Positions 9,219 through 15,181 of a stretch of DNA of 64,000 nt are shown piece by piece. Under the pieces are notes generated by a model that saw only the letters and a program-made list of their open reading frames with translations, ran no database searches and was not told the origin of the DNA. The position numbers were made by a program, and so were the translations under genes. Each line of letters starts with the position of its first letter. The stretch's first letter is position 1. This DNA comes from a virus: the IMG/VR virus record IMGVR_UViG_3300042397_002774, positions 62,001-126,000 of that record; one strand, given 5' to 3'.

Positions 9219-9971
9219 CTATCTTCCTGAGTCAGGCCAAAAAAAGTTAATTCCTACTGGAATAGAAATGCCCTCCTCTGCACCTTCAGGGTAGTGAGTC
9301 ATATCAATATCTGGTTGGATTTGTGCATAGTATTCACGTAATGCTCTAGCATCTTTTGCTGTTAAACCATTATCAACAAAATCACGAATAGTTGCTAATT
9401 CTCTATCACCATTGACTGATGTGATTATATATTTTAAACGAGTTGTAATTTCAAATGAACCTTGTGGGTTAATTTTCTTTAAACCTTTAATTTCAGCATC
9501 AATTTTTTGTTCATCACCATGTGTTAACAATTTAAATGTTACTGTATTTCCAGATAAAGGCATTTTAAATGTAAATTCATTATTACCTTCTTCAAATAAT
9601 GATAAATCAACTTCTTTTTCTTTTAATGCTGATAAATCAACACTTACTATTTCTTCAACACCTGTCTCGTAATTATAATTTTTAAATTGATATTCAGCAC
9701 CATATCCTAAAATACGAGCACCTAACAGTATAGCGTTTTTATCGCACACTAATATATCATTAAAACTAACTGGTGTTACTATTAAGGATTGCATTACTCT
9801 ATTGAGTACTGATCCATCTTTAATATAATTAGCATTAGTAAGAATATCTTCTTCTTTAGCTGTCATATATTTCATTTCAATTTCACCTTTAGAAAGTGGT
9901 GAGTCTTTCGGATATAATAATCCTTTTGAAGGCAACGAAACCGTTTCGGTTGGCATTTTAAAATCGCTCAT
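9219..9971 (-). CDS. 26: T4 gp26-type baseplate hub assembly protein
   Basis: The product has 250 residues. The N-terminal signature LPSKGLLYPKDSPLSKGEIE, then MKYMTAKEEDILT (residues 13-46), is the hallmark of the T4 baseplate protein family of gp26 (Pfam T4_baseplate, by recall). The rest is mixed alpha/beta, with a charged centre and a C-terminal INFFWPDSG. In T4, gp26 is needed for hub assembly; in other tailed phages, proteins at this place next to the tape measure act as tail assembly chaperones. The context (tube gene upstream, 82-aa gene and tape measure downstream) fits either role. It has its own promoter motif, preceded by a strong terminator. Confidence 0.7.
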   Translation of the reverse strand: MSDFKMPTETVSLPSKGLLYPKDSPLSKGEIEMKYMTAKEEDILTNANYIKDGSVLNRVMQSLIVTPVSFNDILVCDKNAILLGARILGYGAEYQFKNYNYETGVEEIVSVDLSALKEKEVDLSLFEEGNNEFTFKMPLSGNTVTFKLLTHGDEQKIDAEIKGLKKINPQGSFEITTRLKYIITSVNGDRELATIRDFVDNGLTAKDARALREYYAQIQPDIDMTHYPEGAEEGISIPVGINFFWPDSGR

Positions 9972-9994
9972 ATAACATTTTTATTTTGTTCGTA

Positions 9995-10003
9995 TATAAA
10001 TAT
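9995..10003 (-). promoter_or_regulatory. Late-promoter-like motif ATATTTATA
   Basis: The motif lies 24 nt before the ATG at 9971, directly after the terminator that ends the tail tube gene. Confidence 0.6.
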
Positions 10004-10006
10004 ATA

Positions 10007-10035
10007 GAAAAAGAAAGCGTCTGCAAAGCAGACGC
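10007..10035 (-). terminator. Intrinsic terminator after the tail tube gene
   Basis: A perfect 8-bp GC-rich stem, GCGTCTGC (10017-10024) with GCAGACGC (10028-10035), has a 3-nt loop and is followed on the sense strand by TTTCTTTTTC. It lies 30 nt past the tube stop codon and insulates this abundant transcript. Confidence 0.9.
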
Positions 10036-10064
10036 CTCTAGGAAAAGAAATATGAAAGGGGAAA

Positions 10065-10550
10065 TTAAAAATTCAATACACAGTAATCCATAGCAATAGT
10101 AAGGGAAATGTTAACTGCTGATTCACTAGCCCAATCGTATTCACCAAAGTTTGCTGATTTTACATAAGCACCTTTGATTATCCATTCGCTAACGATGTCA
10201 CCTACTGGACCTAATACGTTCAATACTAAATCTTTTTTATAAAAATCAGAATAACCATCACGGCCTGTTACTGATTCGTGAGCCAAACGAGCCCATTCCA
10301 TTACAGCTTGAGCACCACTTGGAGTGATTGGATCATAAAGTTCTAAGTTCATATCTTGCCACTTAACTTTACCTTTTACTTTACGGTAAACGTTGATGTG
10401 GTCTAATACGATTTCACCTGCATCAAATTGAGGTGACGCTGCCTTCTTAATCAAGTATGCTGGAATACCGTCTACATACATGATGAAACGATTCTGCACC
10501 TTTGGTTCGAAAGCGGTGAACATTATTTGGTTTGCGTCTAATACAGCCAT
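10065..10550 (-). CDS. 19: Tail tube protein, gp19-like
   Basis: The product has 161 residues, close to T4 gp19 (163 aa). It reads FEPKVQNRFIMYVDGIPAYLIKKA near the N-terminus, then WQDMNLELYDPITPSG at about residues 64-79 and a C-terminal FGEYDWASESAVNISLTIAMDYCVL. These match the beta-barrel tube protein family of contractile tails: 'NrF...i.g.p......'; 'L.lyDpi.psg'; 'dw...s...i.lti..D...l'. Six copies form each ring of the inner tube. It follows the sheath gene by 46 nt, has its own promoter motif, and is closed by a strong terminator, as expected for a high-copy protein. Confidence 0.92.
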   Translation of the reverse strand: MAVLDANQIMFTAFEPKVQNRFIMYVDGIPAYLIKKAASPQFDAGEIVLDHINVYRKVKGKVKWQDMNLELYDPITPSGAQAVMEWARLAHESVTGRDGYSDFYKKDLVLNVLGPVGDIVSEWIIKGAYVKSANFGEYDWASESAVNISLTIAMDYCVLNF

Positions 10551-10573
10551 TTTATGTTAAATTTTGTCTATTA

Positions 10574-10582
10574 ATAAATATT
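10574..10582 (-). promoter_or_regulatory. Late-promoter-like motif AATATTTAT
   Basis: The motif lies 24 nt before the tail tube ATG (10550), in the sheath-tube gap. Confidence 0.55.
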
Positions 10583-10596
10583 ATTGTTTATAACTC

Positions 10597-12309
10597 TTAC
10601 GCTGGGAATGTTGCCCCAGTTGGTAATACTGTGAAATCTAACACAATGAATTCTGCTGTTTTACTTGGTTGTAAATAGATTTGACCAACTAATTGGTTTC
10701 TATCGATTACATCAGGTGTGTTATTAGAATCATCCATTACCACTTTATAAGCATATAAACCTTGACGTTGTACTACTGATTCTAAGTAAGGGTTTGCAAT
10801 GCTCATAAATCTGTTTCTTGTAGCTGCTGTATTTTGTTCAAATACTAATGAACGACCTACTTGACCTAAGAAACCTTTCAAGGTAATCAACAAACGACGA
10901 ACGTTAATTCTGTCTAATGAAGTTGATTTTTTCTGTAATGTCTTTTGACCAAACGCTACAACACCTTCTCCAGGGAATGAAGCTAATGGGTTGATGTTTG
11001 TATCATATAAAGTATCACGATCTTCTTGAGATAATCTTCTTTCAGCTCTTAATACTGATCCAATTCCACCACGGTTTAAACCTGCTGGAGCGAACCATTC
11101 AGCACCTACTTGGTCGTTGAATGCGAATACACCACCCATTACTACAGATGGAGGACACCATACAGCCTTACCTAAGTTATTGCTAAACAATTGTACCCAT
11201 GGATAATATGCAGCACCATAACTTGAACCATTAGCAGCAGCCGCTGTAACAGCAGCAGCTACGTTAGCTCCATATGCTGTAGTATCGATAATTGCCATTG
11301 AATCACCTCTACCTTCACATACTGCAATTACATCATCTGAGATTGAACTTAAAGCACCAGTACCTAATGTTACACCAGGAACTAATAATAAGTTAAAGCT
11401 ATAATCATCTTTATTTGATAATAAAGTTAAAGCAGATGTGTAATCAGCAGCAGCAAATCCTTGACAGTTTGTAGCTGCCGTGTCATTTGCTTCAAAAAAT
11501 ACAGCTGTTCTGTTAGTTGCAGCTACACCACCACTAAATGAACCACTACCTGCTGCTGGTAAATAACCACCAAAAGTTGAAGTTTTATAATTACCTAAGT
11601 TATCAATTGAATCGATAGTGTTGTTTACTGTTTTAACACGTACATATGAAGAACCACCTTGGAAACTACCTGAAATTTCTACTAAGCCTTTTGAAGCATT
11701 GTAAACAGGTTTTGCATCACCTACTACACGAGAGATGAAGTTTGGTTGAGCTGGGTCTAAAGATAAGTTTGAGAATGTTTCTAGAACATTTTTGTTATTT
11801 GTGTTGTCATCACCACGACGAACTACTAATGTAAATGTACCTTTTGTACTGTTAACATTAGTTACTTCCCAACGTACGTTCTCTATTGTACCATTTGCTA
11901 AAGCACCTGATGTTTCAGAACCACTGTTGTTTGCAATATCACCCCATTGAGTAGCTTCTAAAACAAAAGAAGCAGTTGAGTTTGATGTTGCTGCTGCTGA
12001 TGAGCTAGCGTAAGTGTCGTAAGAAGAGCCACTAATAATTTTAGTTACTAACAATGAATTTCCACCATTGTTGAAATATTCTTTAGCAGCAAGTGATGTA
12101 AAATATTCATAGTAGTTACTTCCACTTTTGAATATATCACCAAAAACTGATAAATATTCACTATAAGAAGTTACAACTGTTGGGGCCATTGGGTTACCTT
12201 TAACTGTAGGACCAACAATAGCAGCTCCAACCTCTTGAATACCTCTTTGTACTAAACTCTTGTCGTTTTCGCGAGTAAAAACGCCTGGAGAGATAATTTT
12301 TTCTGCCAT
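10597..12309 (-). CDS. 18: Tail sheath protein, gp18-like
   Basis: The product has 570 residues (T4 gp18 has 659). The N-terminus ISPGVFTRENDKS, then GAAIVGPTVKGNPMAPTVV and FGDIF, is the typical sheath start. The C-terminal third has the conserved core with RRLLITLKGFLGQVGRSLVF and the ending YLQPSKTAEFIVLDFTVLPTG, the C-terminal arm that links subunits between rings. The middle is a Ser/Thr/Ala-rich insertion domain on the virion surface. Hexameric rings of this protein contract to drive the tube into the host. It is followed by the tube gene. A promoter motif and an upstream terminator define it as the head of a new unit. Confidence 0.95.
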   Translation of the reverse strand: MAEKIISPGVFTRENDKSLVQRGIQEVGAAIVGPTVKGNPMAPTVVTSYSEYLSVFGDIFKSGSNYYEYFTSLAAKEYFNNGGNSLLVTKIISGSSYDTYASSSAAATSNSTASFVLEATQWGDIANNSGSETSGALANGTIENVRWEVTNVNSTKGTFTLVVRRGDDNTNNKNVLETFSNLSLDPAQPNFISRVVGDAKPVYNASKGLVEISGSFQGGSSYVRVKTVNNTIDSIDNLGNYKTSTFGGYLPAAGSGSFSGGVAATNRTAVFFEANDTAATNCQGFAAADYTSALTLLSNKDDYSFNLLLVPGVTLGTGALSSISDDVIAVCEGRGDSMAIIDTTAYGANVAAAVTAAAANGSSYGAAYYPWVQLFSNNLGKAVWCPPSVVMGGVFAFNDQVGAEWFAPAGLNRGGIGSVLRAERRLSQEDRDTLYDTNINPLASFPGEGVVAFGQKTLQKKSTSLDRINVRRLLITLKGFLGQVGRSLVFEQNTAATRNRFMSIANPYLESVVQRQGLYAYKVVMDDSNNTPDVIDRNQLVGQIYLQPSKTAEFIVLDFTVLPTGATFPA

Positions 12310-12347
12310 AGTATTTTTTAATTAATTTGATTTAAATTATTCTGATA

Positions 12348-12356
12348 ATAAATATT
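12348..12356 (-). promoter_or_regulatory. Late-promoter-like motif AATATTTAT
   Basis: The motif lies 39 nt before the sheath ATG (12309), directly after the terminator at 12359-12386; the leader is longer than for most genes here. Confidence 0.55.
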
Positions 12357-12358
12357 CG

Positions 12359-12386
12359 GAAAAATACGTAACCGATTGGGGTTACG
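12359..12386 (-). terminator. Intrinsic terminator after the 86-aa gene
   Basis: CGTAACC (12367-12373) and GGTTACG (12380-12386) form a 7-bp stem with a 6-nt loop, followed on the sense strand by TATTTTTC. The stop codon (12382-12384) of the upstream gene is inside the stem. Confidence 0.8.
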
Positions 12387-12642
12387 GTAAGATCTCACCT
12401 GTCTGGATGTCTAGATTTCCTTCTCCATATTTTTCACGGATCTTAGTAAGATAATCATCTTGACGTTGATAGTTAGATGTTATATCCCCGTATAATCCTG
12501 TTAATTCATTATCAATTGTTTTTAATTGATTTTCTAATTCGTGTTTTTCATACTGCAATTGACCAATTTCAAATATTGTTTTTGAATATTGTTCACGGAG
12601 CTGAGTAAGCTCAGTCATTTCTTGTTCTGTAATTTTATTCAT
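12382..12642 (-). CDS. Small coiled-coil protein, unknown function
   Basis: This 86-residue protein is almost fully helical by composition: Gln/Glu/Leu-rich heptads from about residue 5 to 70 (including LREQYSKTIFEIGQLQYEKH), and the short tail GEGNLDIQTGEILP. There is no signal or membrane segment. It starts 1 nt after the zinc-ribbon gene stop and ends inside the terminator before the tail sheath gene. A scaffold or adaptor role in the virion, or a small regulatory protein, is possible. I cannot name a family. Confidence 0.6.
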   Translation of the reverse strand: MNKITEQEMTELTQLREQYSKTIFEIGQLQYEKHELENQLKTIDNELTGLYGDITSNYQRQDDYLTKIREKYGEGNLDIQTGEILP

Positions 12643-12643
12643 A

Positions 12644-12871
12644 TTATTTTTCCCATTTATTTTTTGGACAACTTTTTTCTACAGGGCTAAATACCTTTTT
12701 ATTTAAAGGACACCCACAAGCATTACAATACCAGAAATTCATTACTTCTTGATGAGTTTTGTGTTCACAACCATCACATATTGATAGTCTATGTTCTGCT
12801 ATTAATTTTTGTTCAGGGGTTGGATTAGCTGCTGCTATCCATGCTTTTCCTATTTCTACTAGTTTGTTCAT
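12644..12871 (-). CDS. Small zinc-ribbon-like protein
   Basis: The product has 75 residues. It has a helical N-terminus (LVEIGKAWIAAANPTPEQK), then CDGC at about residues 32-35, CNACGC at about 49-54 and a final Cys in KSCPKNKW. Two CxxC knuckles about 13 residues apart are a typical zinc ribbon. Similar small zinc-ribbon proteins occur in the late regions of many phages, with unknown roles. It is co-transcribed with the 86-aa coiled-coil gene. A terminator separates it from the upstream gene, and I see no clear copy of the late motif in the 22-nt leader after that hairpin. Confidence 0.6.
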   Translation of the reverse strand: MNKLVEIGKAWIAAANPTPEQKLIAEHRLSICDGCEHKTHQEVMNFWYCNACGCPLNKKVFSPVEKSCPKNKWEK

Positions 12872-12884
12872 ATAACTTAATTTA

Positions 12885-12912
12885 ATAAAGAAAAGCCCCT
12901 AAATTAGAGGCT
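12885..12912 (-). terminator. Intrinsic terminator after the 156-aa gene
   Basis: AGCCCCTA (12894-12901) and TAGAGGCT (12905-12912) form an 8-bp stem with one G-U pair in the RNA and a tight 3-nt loop, followed on the sense strand by TTTTCTTTATT. Confidence 0.8.
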
Positions 12913-12937
12913 ATTTCTTCACTTTATATAGGGGGGA

Positions 12938-13408
12938 TTAGTCTTCAACTTTGATCAATTGGAAGAATGTTTGATAATTACCTTCTGTTTCTACATGAGC
13001 GAAATCGCTAATATTGAAAGGTTTATATTCTAATTCTCTTTCTTGATTCAACAAATCATTGTATTCCTTTTGGAATTCAAAGAAATCTTGGTTTGGTTCT
13101 GTTTTGAATTTTGGGTTACCTTCTTCGTCGACACCATCTTCTTTTCTGATAGATGGAGATAGTTGGTATCCACCACTTTCGTCGGTTGAACCATACTTCA
13201 TAATTAATTCATCACGAAGTTTGTTAATTGATTCTTTTTCAGAAGTCAATCTTTTATTTAAATCAGTGATCCAATACTTAGTAATCATATTAAGTTTTTC
13301 ACTTAATAGACCTTTAGAAATTGTTTCACCTGTTTGTTGGTTTACTAAACCATTAATTTCAGCTTCGAGATTTAAAAACTCGAATAATTTTAGACTAATT
13401 TTTTCCAT
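12938..13408 (-). CDS. Hypothetical helical protein of the fibre/tail region
   Basis: This 156-residue acidic protein is mainly helical, with a charged linker at about residues 75-105 (SIRKEDGVDEEGNPKFKTEP). N-terminal residues LFEFLNLEAEINGLVNQQTG are followed by KGLLSEKLNMITKYWITDLN. The C-terminal part has ISDFAHVETEGNYQTFFQLI. There is no family I recognise. It lies 15 nt after the membrane-anchored gene 13424-13672 and is closed by a terminator. The end-to-end helical build resembles small phage chaperones. Confidence 0.6.
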   Translation of the reverse strand: MEKISLKLFEFLNLEAEINGLVNQQTGETISKGLLSEKLNMITKYWITDLNKRLTSEKESINKLRDELIMKYGSTDESGGYQLSPSIRKEDGVDEEGNPKFKTEPNQDFFEFQKEYNDLLNQERELEYKPFNISDFAHVETEGNYQTFFQLIKVED

Positions 13409-13423
13409 AACTGTAGTTGTTTC

Positions 13424-13672
13424 TTATTTTGTTTTCTTTGGTGCTTTTGTTTTTGGAGCTGCTTCAGGTTTTGTTTTAGGAGCTTTAGAAGTTTTAGCTT
13501 TAGCTTCTTTTACTACTTCTTTAACTTCTTCAACCACTTCTTTTACTGCTTCAATTTTTGATTCAATTGCATCAGGAATGTTGTTGTTGTTTGCATCGGC
13601 TATTTTACCCTTTCTCATTAGAACAAAGGTAACAGCGGCCACGAGTACTAATACGATAATAAGTGTTAACAT
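13424..13672 (-). CDS. Membrane-anchored protein with a Ca-binding-like loop and a Lys/Ala/Pro tail
   Basis: The product has 82 residues. Residues 2-19 (LTLIIVLVLVAAVTFVLM) form one membrane segment or uncleaved signal anchor. Then comes ADANNNNIPDAIE, which resembles the calcium-binding loop of thrombospondin type-3/dockerin-like repeats (DxNxDxIPDxxE) but has Asn at acidic positions. A helix of VKEVVEEVKEVVKEAK follows, and the last 20 residues are Lys/Pro/Ala-rich. The charged tail could touch nucleic acid or envelope polymers. An envelope function late in infection (lysis helper, superinfection control) is possible but not shown. It has its own promoter motif 23 nt upstream. Confidence 0.6.
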   Translation of the reverse strand: MLTLIIVLVLVAAVTFVLMRKGKIADANNNNIPDAIESKIEAVKEVVEEVKEVVKEAKAKTSKAPKTKPEAAPKTKAPKKTK

Positions 13673-13694
13673 GTTTTATATTTTTTTGTTCGTA

Positions 13695-13703
13695 TATAAA
13701 TAT
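13695..13703 (-). promoter_or_regulatory. Late-promoter-like motif ATATTTATA
   Basis: The motif lies 23 nt before the ATG at 13672. Confidence 0.6.
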
Positions 13704-13727
13704 ATAAGAAGGTCCAAAAACGCAATC

Positions 13728-13958
13728 TTATAAAGAAGAAAGACGAGTTTCTATTTCCTGTCTAGCAGCAATGAATGCTTCTTCTGTTGATTCTTCAATA
13801 ACATTATTAGCTAAATCCTCAGCTATTTTATTATAAAAAGAAGCTGGAGCTGTAACACGGATTGAACAGTCATTAGGTTCGTTCATTAAAACGATAATTT
13901 TTTGAGTATCGGTATCTACCGATAAATGCATTTGATTTCTTTTGTAATAATTTATCAT
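13728..13958 (-). CDS. Small hypothetical protein
   Basis: The product has 76 residues: a beta-rich N-terminus (MHLSVDTDTQKIIVLMNEP) and a helical C-terminus (FYNKIAEDLANNVIEEST, then EEAFIAARQEIETRL). It is acidic and soluble, with no cysteine-rich part. It lies between the Cys/Tyr-rich protein gene (13-nt gap) and the membrane-anchored gene. No promoter motif is visible in the gap, so it is probably read with the fibre genes upstream. Function unknown. Confidence 0.5.
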   Translation of the reverse strand: MINYYKRNQMHLSVDTDTQKIIVLMNEPNDCSIRVTAPASFYNKIAEDLANNVIEESTEEAFIAARQEIETRLSSL

Positions 13959-13971
13959 AAATTTTTATTTA

Positions 13972-14373
13972 TTAAGGTTGGGGAGGTAAACATGTATTAC
14001 AACTATAATAATAACATGGATTTGGATATGGATCACAATCATACTCATAACAACTACAATAATAACTACTACCACATCCACAAGAAGCACTATTAGACTC
14101 TATAAAAGTACTATAAGTACCACAATTTCCATTAGCATATACATAATATAGATCACAACCACTACAACTAGTATTGAGAAATGTTCCGTCTGGTTGGCAG
14201 CTACTACAAGCTGTTATAGCTGTAATCATACCTGATGAGTTGATTGAATATACGTTAGTTCCATTAGAAACCCAACCAGCGCTTACAATAGTTGTTCTTT
14301 TCTCATCCGTGTATAAATAACACCCCACTGATAAAGAAGAGCAATAAGTATAAAAATATAAACATTGAGCCAT
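13972..14373 (-). CDS. Cysteine- and tyrosine-rich small protein, probable fibre-tip or virion surface protein
   Basis: The product has 133 residues with 16 Cys and about 18 Tyr. Cys pairs recur as CxxC (ACSSCQ, SCSGCD) and as CGCG and CSC, and the C-terminus alternates Tyr, Pro and Cys (DPYPNPCYYYSCNTC). There is no signal peptide, so disulfides would have to form outside the cell, in the released virion, or the Cys could bind metal. The order of collagen-like fibre, 263-aa fibre-associated protein and this protein, all within 20 nt of each other, suggests one transcription unit and a shared structure. I recognise no family. Confidence 0.6.
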   Translation of the reverse strand: MAQCLYFYTYCSSLSVGCYLYTDEKRTTIVSAGWVSNGTNVYSINSSGMITAITACSSCQPDGTFLNTSCSGCDLYYVYANGNCGTYSTFIESNSASCGCGSSYYCSCYEYDCDPYPNPCYYYSCNTCLPPQP

Positions 14374-14389
14374 AATTTAATTTTTTATT

Positions 14390-15181
14390 TTAACAAGTTC
14401 CTTCTCCTCCTGAATAACAACACACACAATCACCTGTCCCAGTAGCTGCTAAGGTACAAGCCTCACTAGCTGAAACTGAGCTATAGCATTGGAAATTTGG
14501 ATGAGCTACTAATGAATAAGCTTTAATATAATAATTAGTATTAGCTTGAACAGTAAATGTATAAGATAATGATTGAAGAGTTGATGATGTATTGTTAAAT
14601 GGTTTAAATATTTGTTGATTGCTAATTAAAGTTCCATTAGCAGATACTTCTAAAAAACCAAATCCAGGAGCATCCCACCCATAACTAGCCCCATCAGGAT
14701 TTATTAGTCCAAAATTTGCTTGAACATAAACACTATTTCCTACCCTAACAACTGCATTCATTTGAGGTGAATATTGTGGATTTCCAAAGAACATCCCATC
14801 TAAATTATTAGCAGGATCTAATCTAAGAGCAGATCCATTAACAAAACCAAATAAATCCACATTTTGATAAGGATTTGTCTCTTGACTCATCTCAAATAAT
14901 ACTGAAGATGCTCTTAAAGGATTTAAATAATTCCAATTACAGGTTAGATTAGGAGAAGGTCCAGTAGAAAAATTAACTCCATCTTGAAAACTACTATTAG
15001 GTATAAAAGACCCATCAGGAGAATCTCCAGTGTAAACATGAACTCTATTAGCTACTTCTTGTCGAGTTAAACAACGATTTGTAGCAGGAATAGATTGACC
15101 AGCCTTTAAGCCAAGTAAATTTTCATTTACCATAGCTTGGAGTTCATTTCCTGTTATTTGAAAATTGCTGCTTCTAGCCAT
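14390..15181 (-). CDS. Fibre-associated beta-rich protein with a Cys-rich C-terminus
   Basis: The product has 263 residues. The N-terminal 50 residues (SSNFQITGNELQAMVNENLL, then CLTRQEVANRVHV) look like an attachment part. Residues 60-230 are Ser/Asn/Gly/aromatic-rich, as in beta-sandwich carbohydrate-binding domains (SYTFTVQANTNYYIKAYSLV). The end is Cys-rich: CVCCYSGGEGTC. The start codon overlaps the stop of the 812-aa collagen-like fibre (TAATG-type), which implies translational coupling and probably joint assembly. It may be the receptor-binding tip or a fibre cap. No named family recognised. Confidence 0.55.
   Translation of the reverse strand: MARSSNFQITGNELQAMVNENLLGLKAGQSIPATNRCLTRQEVANRVHVYTGDSPDGSFIPNSSFQDGVNFSTGPSPNLTCNWNYLNPLRASSVLFEMSQETNPYQNVDLFGFVNGSALRLDPANNLDGMFFGNPQYSPQMNAVVRVGNSVYVQANFGLINPDGASYGWDAPGFGFLEVSANGTLISNQQIFKPFNNTSSTLQSLSYTFTVQANTNYYIKAYSLVAHPNFQCYSSVSASEACTLAATGTGDCVCCYSGGEGTC

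Noticed and set aside
8966-9971. Programmed frameshift linking the gp26-type gene and the 82-aa gene, as in lambda G/GT
   Set aside because: The genes are separated by 4 nt and do not overlap, and no slippery heptamer is visible at the end of the first gene.
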